19,470 nucleotides of DNA. It comes from Spinellus fusiger (taxonomy: Eukaryota > Mucoromycota > Mucoromycetes > Mucorales > Phycomycetaceae). This document shows positions 12,042-19,470 of the stretch, piece by piece (the stretch's first letter is position 1; each line of letters begins with the position of its first letter). The position numbers were made by a program, and so were the translations under genes. The DNA lies in contig JALLLS010000167.1 of the NCBI GenBank assembly GCA_025094145.1, forward strand, positions 1 through 19,470, in the 5' to 3' direction. The notes under the pieces were generated by a model that was not told the DNA's origin, did not search any database, and saw nothing but the letters and a program-made list of their open reading frames with translations.

Positions 12042-12795
12042 TGGAGCATAAATCAGCTGCGATAGGAGTGACAGCTAAAAATGAAAGGACAAAAAAAGAT
12101 GATGTATCCTTTAACCACGTGAGCCGTCTGCCTGGAATGAAGGGAAATAGGAAAAGAAAAAGAGGAAAAGAAAAGGGGGAGGAGGAAAGGAGAGGGGACA
12201 GATTTACACAGGCTGACTCTATAGACTCCTTGCTGTGTCTAACCTGTGCCTGTACTATGCACTAGTATTGGTTGAATGCCATAGAGATCCTTGTGGGAGG
12301 AAACAGGGCAGCTAATATGAGTCACTGCCTGTCCTGCCTATGTAAGATATTTACAGTCATAGTTGTTTTCTATCTTCTCTTCTATGGCTTCATCATGTAC
12401 ATGACATGCCGAGGGGAAAAATAAAATAAAAATAAAGAGTAACTAGTATGTATTGTTACAAGAAAATCTTGACCATGAACCAAACATGTGAAAATCACTT
12501 ATCATCACTGTGGAGTGATCCTATCCGATTATCTTTACTTATGAGCTTAGTGTATTTGATAGGAGAATAAATAAGCTTCCCGAGTTGGAGAAAAAGGTAT
12601 GTCGCTGTTTACTATTGACTATTGACTATTGACTATTGACTATTCATCTTGGACTATTGACTACTGACTATTCATCTTGGACTATCAATCATTCATCTTG
12701 AAAATGACAAATATCACTCAAATGGCTGGCAAGAGCAGACACAAATATCGGCTAGCTTATAACATCCACTGTCTGTAAAACACAGGTGTACATGT
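12042..12795. other. Intergenic region between two minus-strand genes, with a heptamer array
   Basis: This 754-bp spacer holds the upstream region of the BTB gene and the downstream region of the helical-protein gene. An open frame on the plus strand at 12017-12265 is purine-rich and overlaps the BTB start, so I regard it as chance. The notable content is the 7-bp-register repeat at 12610-12700. Confidence 0.6.
12610..12700. repeat. Heptanucleotide array, GACTATT with interspersed CATCTTG
   Basis: Thirteen consecutive heptamers stay in register. GACTATT and its one-base variants (TACTATT, GACTACT, GACTATC) fill most positions, one heptamer is AATCATT, and CATCTTG recurs at 12645-12651, 12673-12679 and 12694-12700, spaced 28 and 21 bp. 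This suggests duplication of a larger block containing both heptamers. Confidence 0.85.
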
Positions 12796-14955
12796 CTATT
12801 CCACTCTAATCTTCTTGGATTGAAGTATACTAATGCAATGACGCACAAGTGCTATGGACTTCTCATTGGAATAATACACTGTATGACTTGGTGGATCTTC
12901 TTTCTCCGTTTTCATAAAAGTAGTCATGGTACAGTGAAAAGCCTTTGAACCTCGGCTGTACCTATAAAGTGCATGATTCACGTAGGCCATTGGCCTGTCC
13001 CTGCTAAATGTAGTACTTGTGGTAGGGGGTACAGTACAAGTACCACTCTCACTCAATAAAAGTTCATTGGCAGCTACCTTTTGGATTGTGTCGGTTGTGA
13101 ATTGAACTTGGCGAAACATATAACTGTGGAAATAACAGCACTCTGAGGAAGGACCCTTCTTACTGCACTCCATGTAAGTGTCATGGAATGTCTGGACAAT
13201 CACCAGTAGAGAACAAGGCAAGGTCTGGTATGTATGGCAGAGATATTGTACTACTTCCATAAAGTCACCAACATCTCCAGACTTTAGGCAGAAAGCTAAA
13301 AGAATCCACGACATGAAATAGACATCTTCTGGCTTTCTTTTTATCTGTGAATCAAGTAGTTGTTTTCTTTGCCAGATATTAAATCCCTTTTTACACATCT
13401 TCATGATCCTCGAGGGAGGACCATGGCATTCTTGCAGTAGCAGATACATAATGGGTATTAGTATGTGTTCTTCACGAAGCAAGTGGGACAGCTGGGATCC
13501 CTCCAAAAGATGATAGACTTGTATTACTGTGGCATATCGATCACTGCCCTGTTCTGGTCCAGTTGCATAAATGCTTAGAAAGTTATTTAGAAAGCCAATG
13601 AGTTCTGGTTGATGAGGTGTAAGGTACTGTGAAAACATGAAGCGCTTGTAGATATCCAGTGCACGCACTCCCCATTTCTTTTTGTGGTGTGTATCGGAAG
13701 CAGACACTGCTTGGTGGGCCTTCCAGCAGAGATACATAATCACCCGTGGTGTAAACTTATTCATTTGCTCCATGGACTGACATAGACTCCAACCTTCTTC
13801 ATAACGCTGATGTTGAATAGATGTATAAATGGCCACATTATCAGTATTCATTTCAGATAAATAGCAGAGGGTATCATAATTAAGTCGTTTCATGGCCCAT
13901 TCTGATAACTTGTTAGAGCGAAGTGTCTGATCCTCTCCTACTTTTATATGGTCTTGATTTTCAGACCATCCTATGTCTCCCATGGATGCCTGGGAAAAAA
14001 TCCAAAGAAAGAAACAATATTCTTCTGTTACTTGAGCCATCAAAGGTGTATCAATCTTAGTGAAGGAAGCGTCTATAGCTGATAAGGGACTTGTTATCTC
14101 AAGGTATGACTTTCCGTAGTCTTCCAGTAACCATTCTACGTGTTGTGTCTGACGTGGTCTTTGTAGCTGGTGAAGTGTGATGGCTAGTTTGTAAATATCT
14201 GTATCCCATAACCTACGAGGAATAAAGTAGAGGGTTTGGAGGGCGAGTTCATAAAAATAGCATTGCATCAACTGATAGATGACCTCAAGATAGGCACACG
14301 TCTATTCATCATGAGATTATTGTAATGGAGTCCATCGTATTACCTCTAATATATAGCCTGACTGAACTACTTTTATAAACAATTGCCATACTATGCACTT
14401 GTTCATATTCTGAGGTGCAGCATCTAGATTTAATCCAGAGACCGTATTCATTATCCAGAGAACCTTGGGCTCACACAATGTAATAATCATTTCTGAATAG
14501 ACTCTAGCAATGGTTTCTGGTGTATCTTCTGATTTTGTATCCAACATGCACATGTAAGAAATAGCCTGGTGAAGAACTACTAGTGCTTCCTTGACATCTT
14601 CTTGCTGGAATAGTTGATGGATCTTATAACTTGTTTTTCCACTACTCTTATCAAACATTGCCTTGCTCAAGTTCTCTGATTTTTCTCTACAAGGAGTTTT
14701 ATCGCTGTTACTTCTTGCTAACGGGGGTTTCTCTGAGGGAGAAAGAACTTTTCCAAGCAGAGGCCATCCTTCAAAAATATTGCTTAAACTGAAAGATGAT
14801 TCTGAGGTAGGAGGTAGCTCAAAGTAGGAGGGTTGAGTGTTCTGGGATCTATGTTCTCTGCTGCAGTCCTTTATGTCATTTGTTGTGTGGCGTCTGCTTA
14901 GCTTTCGTACTTGTGGTGCTTGTGGTAGTATGATGCTGTCTTCTGTTGTTGTCAT
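12796..14955 (-). CDS. Unrecognised protein, probably all-helical repeat (TPR/PPR-like) fold
   Basis: I do not recognise this family. Exons 14955-14344 and 14283-12796 join across a 60-bp GT-AG intron (14284-14343) to give 699 aa, with GYILE-VIYQLMQCYF in frame. The first 90 or so residues are Ser/Thr/Pro-rich and charged, so probably disordered. The rest alternates amphipathic helices with many Leu, Tyr, Trp and Cys, for example SYKIHQLFQQEDVKEALVVL, ELALQTLYFIPRRLWDTDIY, GVRALDIYKRFMFSQYL and EVVQYLCHTYQTL, a pattern like an alpha-solenoid. There is no clear transmembrane segment, signal peptide or catalytic motif. The helix-pair spacing would fit degenerate TPR or PPR units, but I could not fix a repeat length. 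ATG 14955 (MTTTEDSI) starts the open frame. Confidence 0.8.
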
Positions 14956-17260
14956 TGCTGGAGAATAAGGGCGATGGCAATGGTGATTTCACTGATAGTA
15001 AGAAAATGAAAGTGGAAAAGACAAAAAGAGTATAGCGTTTTAATAAATCTAAAAGATATAAGTATATTATGTAATTACTTCATCCTATACTATTTGTAAG
15101 TAGATTAGTTTGAGTCTAGCATTGCTTAGAATCAGAAACAAACCAAAGAGTCCTACTGTAAGATACTAAAAACATGAATCTACTTTGGTTAATTTAGTCT
15201 TATAAATATACAGTTCATATCTATTATTATTCATACAAACAAATGATACTTTGGAAAGTGGATTCAACTGTTTCAAATAGGTTTGCATATATGTTTGTAT
15301 CTATACTCCAAGCACTGTGAATGAGATAGAGACTTGAATGACAGAAAGTAGAGTAACCGGGATCCTTTGTTTGACTTGCTAGTCCAGTCCAAAGAATAGG
15401 CTATTCAAATATTGGCACGATAAAGTATAATAGATCCAAATGGTGTCTTAAGTGTGGTTTTATATATTGAGTCTATCTATTTATTATTTATAAACTAAAA
15501 AAAAGAACATGGATAAGAATACTATTCTCTTTTTAAGAATAAAAACCAGATATAACCTCTGAAAATTAAGAGACTATCTTATGCTGTCTATTTTAATTTA
15601 ATTCCATGCCCTTTATCTATACAAGACATTCGACAAAGATGATATGCTACCACTTGTCATTACTATGTAATGTATATTATAAATCAACAGGCTTGTGAGT
15701 ATGGGTTCTTGTTCTGTTTTGTTTTGTTCTGTTTTCTATTATGAGGGAAGACCGATCCCTCAACAAATGACCTATTGTATCCGTGCTAATGGTTCCAAGT
15801 ATAAGACATTTGTTCACAACTGAGAACAGACCAAAGATACTCTCACATTCTAGCGGAGAATAGGCATCTGTATTTACTATATCCAATCCAAAGAAGTAGT
15901 TCAATAGACATTATCATCGAGGATTTTATCTAGAACCCAATCATTATTGGATAGATTTCTCAAAGATAAAAAATAATGTAGCCATTCGTCAGTCCCCTTT
16001 CTCATTGAGAAAAGAAGAAAGGAGAAACCGCCACCTGAATAGGAAAGGTCAAGGAGGAGAAAAAGGAGAAGGTTAGGTAAAGCAGTAAAATATAGTTAGA
16101 GCAGATGAATGATTTTACATTTATGGTCTAGATCTAATATAGGATGTATCTTCTAGTCCACAAAGATCGTATCTAAGCAACCAAAGACAGAGTGTTTGGT
16201 ATAAACTGTTTTCAGATATTATATTATTAAAGATTTCAATAAACAAGATATATCTTCTAAACGCGTGAATGGGGTGCTATGAATAGCTAGTTTGTAAATT
16301 ACATTCAATCAATTCAATCCTCCAGCCAACCAACAATCATTAGGGATTTATTGACGCGCCCATTCTTATTTTACACTTGGAAATGTATTGCACCTTCCAT
16401 GGAGTTTATTACTATTCCCGCTCTTCTCAATAAGATAATCTTATATGTTCTATTGATTCAATGGCTAAATAGCATTCTGATCTACTGAGTTTTTATTCTA
16501 TGTCTGTTTGAATACATTTTACACATTGCAATAGCAGTACAAGTTCTTCAATACATTGATCTTCAAACATAAGAAAGATGAATGAGTACAGTAAAGACAT
16601 TATTATAAACACCGCATTCATTCTTTTGTTCTTTGTTCTGTTATTCCTATTACAGTAGTTTACTCTAAAAAAAGACAATTGTAGATTGCATTGTATACGA
16701 AATAAAAAAGAATCTTTGGATAGTCTGTCAGTATACACCACCAATAGCATGAATGATGTTGGTGTTGTTCACCTCGGAAGTTCAAACTCTATCCATATTC
16801 ACTCATAATAGCTCTGTTTCTATGGTGATTTCTCAAGTTGTGGTATACTACAGTGGTCAATCCAAATCCATATCCTGTTTAAAGTATAAATATATGTTTC
16901 CTGTTCTTTCAGTACCAACAGCCATTACAACTAACTGTCTATTTCTATGGTTATTTCTTAGTGTTATTTATTTCACATCCAATCTACAGTATATGTCTTT
17001 AAACACTCCTGTATGCTTTTACTTGTTCTCTTTATTGCAATTGTCTCATTTTAGGCTAAAATACTGTATCCTAATCCTGTGTTGACGCAAGAACTAAAAC
17101 ATTTACCCCTAAGGATTACCATCCTTCGTCCCACAACTACATCAACGACAGCAGTCTTTGTAGTACTATGACTGCTCTTATGAATCATCATCATTGACTT
17201 TGAGAACCAATGAACACACAATTCATCAACTCCGAAATATGTGACTGTTGTATAAAGGAA
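14956..17260. other. AT-rich intergenic region with no supported protein gene
   Basis: About 2.3 kb lie between the start of the helical-protein gene and the U5 snRNA promoter. Open frames at 16493-16750 (-) and 16753-17085 (+) are T-rich translations with no motif, and I do not support them. A minus-strand frame at 15677-15904, adjoining another open frame in a different phase further upstream (to about 16090), is the only candidate for a small or decayed gene. Confidence 0.55.
15677..16090 (-). pseudogene. Possible small or decayed gene, two abutting frames
   Basis: One frame contains MRKGTDEWLHYFLSLRNLSN and ends in TGA near 15905. The other overlaps it by a few bases and starts around NYFFGLDIVNTDAYSPLECE. 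Both have a more protein-like composition than surrounding DNA. No GT-AG pair that I could find joins them in frame, so this is either a frameshifted remnant or chance. No family is recognised. Confidence 0.15.
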
Positions 17261-17271
17261 TAATAAAAAAG

Positions 17272-17279
17272 TATAAAAG
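17272..17279 (+). promoter_or_regulatory. TATA box of the U5 snRNA gene
   Basis: TATAAAAG sits about 29 bp before the A at 17301, the expected spacing for a fungal RNA polymerase II snRNA promoter. A weaker TATAAAGG lies at about 17251-17258. Confidence 0.6.
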
Positions 17280-17300
17280 AGAGCCCATTTTGCTCCTCTT

Positions 17301-17435
17301 AGTTTTCTCTATTGCCTCTGTCTTGTAATCAGATCGGATAAATCTTTCGCCTTTTACTAAAGATTTCCGTGGCTGCGGGACACGAAGGGGGCTAATCACA
17401 ATTTTTCCGCCTTCTGATTGATTTCTATCAATTTA
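17301..17435 (+). ncRNA. U5 spliceosomal snRNA
   Basis: U5 is the core RNA of the U5 and U4/U6.U5 snRNPs; its loop I holds the exon ends during both splicing steps. The invariant loop CGCCTTTTACT (17348-17358) is closed by a perfect 8-bp stem, AAATCTTT (17340-17347) with AAAGATTT (17359-17366). The flanks CAGATCGGAT and CCGTGG closely match the metazoan U5 internal loop. A lower stem pairs GCCTCT (17314-17319) with GGGGGC (17387-17392), including G-U pairs. A single-stranded Sm site, AATTTTT (17400-17406), follows, then a 3' hairpin ATTGAT-TTCT-ATCAAT (17417-17432). The length of about 120-135 nt fits U5. The 5' end is estimated from the TATA box and could be up to about 10 nt further in. The gene lies convergent to the kinase gene. 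Confidence 0.95.
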
Positions 17436-17486
17436 GTTTATTTTTTAATGAATAATAAATGAAAATAATAGTAAAGTAATAATAAT

Positions 17487-17514
17487 AATAATAAAAAGTT
17501 GTCTTTTTATTATT
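17487..17514. repeat. 12-bp perfect inverted repeat with a 4-nt loop
   Basis: AATAATAAAAAG and CTTTTTATTATT flank TTGT. The hairpin lies between the 3' ends of the convergent U5 and kinase genes. It could act in transcript ending on either strand, but AT-rich palindromes also arise from simple repeats such as the AAT run just to its left. Confidence 0.7.
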
Positions 17515-17643
17515 TATTTTATTGCACTGACAATTGAAATGCTTAGTGTTTAAAAGGAAAAGACTATCATATTGGTTTATAATTTGCTGCTGTTTTGTTT
17601 TGTTTTCCTATTTATAGGCTTGTAAAGAAATGATGCTATATTT

Positions 17644-19470
17644 CTATATACATTTTCCATCTTCCGGACTGCGTAAAAGTTCCAACTCCCGTCTTAATGC
17701 ATCGTTCTCTCTTTGTAAAACGAGGTTATCACGCATTGATATTTGCAGTAAATGTTGCAATTGATGCTACCAATACAGAGTCATTAGCCAATCACATCAA
17801 CACCACCACCACCCTCCCTTACTATCTTTACTTACAAAGGTTGACATTTCTTCTGAGGTTGACCTACTGACCAACAGGTAATGAATACACCTTTATGATG
17901 TCTCCTTCCCTTACCTTAACTCTACTCCATCCACATATTTTGAATTGGCTGGTTTCCGTGGTTCCAGCTGTTTATTCTTACCCCCCAGCGTGCCACATAT
18001 ATCTTGCAGTATCTGTCGCTGTGTCTCATTCATTCGCATCAACTCCTCCAGCTGTGAACACACAATAGGAAGAGGCTCTGTACCAAGACGAATGGATTGG
18101 CCCCGAGACAAAGAAGATGTAGGAGAAGACGAAGAAGAGGGATTGGATGTGGTGGTTAAAGGAGACTCATACGGATGAAGAGGGCCTTGTATAAAGATCA
18201 GCACAAAAGAATTTCCTTTTCTCTCTTTCTCTTTTAATACTTACCATCTCCCTTTTCTGTGCGTGTACCCATCTCCACCATCCCACCTGTCAGTTCAAAT
18301 CGACCAATCTTTCGTGATTCACTCTGTATGGGTGTCTCGTCTTTCTCCCGCTCCTTGTCTGCTGCAAATCGTAGCCTTGAACTGGAGTTCTCACGTGCGA
18401 GGGGTACTGTAGCTAATGAGAGGGAGCCCTCACGTGAAAGAGGAGTCCATAGGGCATGGCATTTGAGTTATTCTGAGCAGAACCCACCACTTCAAACCGT
18501 GATTTACGATCTATGTGTGTAGCATTCTAGTAAAGGTAGAAAAACACGGTACATCCCTCCTTTCCATTTTATCCAACTTACCCATGGCTTCTTGACTGGC
18601 CATTTTGTAAAACGATCTCTCAGAGGCATCTTCTGCAAAGTGAACATTTAATGGCTCACTTGAGCTGGGTTGTCGTGAAAGTTGATGATTTACACTAAAC
18701 CGGCCCTTTTTGACTTCCCCATCCTTTGCATGATGAGAAGAAAATACACATTTGATCGCTTACCGATGACTCATCCCGAATATCTATGTCGTTCAAATAA
18801 CCCGAAGGACTGGCAGAGCGTGTGGTGGATTGTACATAGCTGTCCGCATAGTCTCTTGATGTCTCTTCAATCACAAACCGGGATTTACGTGTAGGCAGGG
18901 AGGTTTCTGCTGATTGAAGGGTCATTGTCGTACTGCTCATGGCAGGAGAAGACTGAGGATGATGAATAACAACATCACCAAAAGAGATGTGTCGCTTGGG
19001 TGGAGGGGTCATCTTTTGTTGATCTATACTGTCGGGGGTGGCGGCATCCTCTTCATTGAAATCCCACTCGTCTGTCTTTGTGATGGTGACATGTCTCTGA
19101 GGGATCTTTTTGCGTGGACGTTGGTCAAGTGAAATGAGGTTAGCGAGAATGTTTTTAGCCAGGTAGTCTCTCTTTTTTGCTTGTTTGAAGAAGGGATGTT
19201 GCAGTAGTTTATCAGCGGATGGCCTACAAGGGAAAAGAGGTCAATGCGGATCAAGGAAAGTATTACCGTTTTGAAGGATCCTTGTTGAGACAAATGTCGA
19301 TCATTTCTTTGAACGTCTTTGAGAACTTGTGCTTGGTAGTTTCTCTCATCAGTGTAGGTGGATCATTTGAGAGTGTCATCATCAGCACCTGCCATTGTTA
19401 ATGTTTGTGTTATTGCTGCTACCCATACTACCTTTAGAGGAGGATGTTTGGCAAAGGGAGCATGTCCAGT
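17644..19470 (-). CDS. STE20/GCK-type protein kinase of the FRAY/OSR1-like group, 5' part outside window
   Basis: Such kinases act in stress and morphogenesis signalling; the exact role here is unknown. The window opens inside the kinase domain (TGHAPFAKHPPLKVLMMTLS, then DICLNKDPSKRPSADKLLQH, FFKQAKK), subdomains IX-XI, close to OSR1/FRAY. Exons on the minus strand are 19470-19432, 19388-19267, 19223-18764, 18723-18582, 18510 to about 18488, about 18432-18245, 18185-17915, 17866-17836 and 17766-17644. The intron within about 18425-18490 is uncertain; the others are GT-AG, 40-71 bp. The tail has four RFx[V/I/L] motifs and Ser/Pro-rich stretches, then a Leu/Glu-rich helix (QLEELMRMNETQRQILQDI) and a C-terminal coiled coil (HQLQHLLQISM...LQRENDALRRELELL). 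I see no OSR1/SPAK-type CCT domain. As I recall, plant FRAY-like kinases also combine KGRFKV-type motifs with a C-terminal coiled coil. The catalytic loop is off the window, so activity cannot be judged. Confidence 0.9.

Noticed and set aside
16753..17085. 110-aa hydrophobic plus-strand open frame
   Set aside because: T-rich DNA gives hydrophobic translations by default, and there is no conserved motif or clear promoter.

Overview
This window looks like nuclear DNA of a filamentous fungus, most likely an early-diverging Mucoromycota (Mucorales-like) species. The evidence is five intron-containing protein genes with fungal-type short GT-AG introns (mostly 39-92 bp), AT-rich intergenic DNA, abundant simple repeats, a PacC/Rim101-type zinc-finger gene and a spliceosomal U5 RNA gene. 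Phylum is an inference; genus and species cannot be read from the window.

Layout, left to right. 1-3693 is AT-rich DNA with no gene I can support. 3694-5550 (+) is a PacC/Rim101-like pH-response transcription factor. 5999-9268 (+) is a Fat1/FATP-type fatty-acid transporter and very-long-chain acyl-CoA synthetase. I rebuilt it from 15 exons to a 632-aa product; two exons are only 14 and 22 nt, and one intron is swollen to 357 bp by a minisatellite. It meets, tail to tail, a (-) strand BTB/BACK protein at 9484-12041 (4 exons, 792 aa) with a long Asn-Ser repeat. 12796-14955 (-) encodes an unrecognised, probably all-helical 699-aa protein. 14956-17260 is another AT-rich gap with one dubious small ORF pair. 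17301-17435 (+) is a U5 snRNA gene, invisible to ORF finding, with its own TATA box, the conserved loop, an Sm site and a 3' hairpin. 17644-19470 (-) is the C-terminal two thirds or so of a STE20/GCK-type kinase of the FRAY/OSR1-like group, cut by the window edge.

The genes do not form a pathway cluster; this is an ordinary stretch of fungal chromosome. The most useful second looks are the U5 snRNA gene, the minisatellite-filled intron, the microexon that carries the AMP-binding core, the four RFx[V/I/L] motifs in the kinase tail, a 7-bp-register repeat array between two genes, and an unresolved frame change just after the third zinc finger of the PacC-like gene. I found no mobile element, CRISPR array or convincingly new multi-gene system. 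Splice junctions were inferred from reading frame, GT-AG ends and family conservation, not from transcripts.
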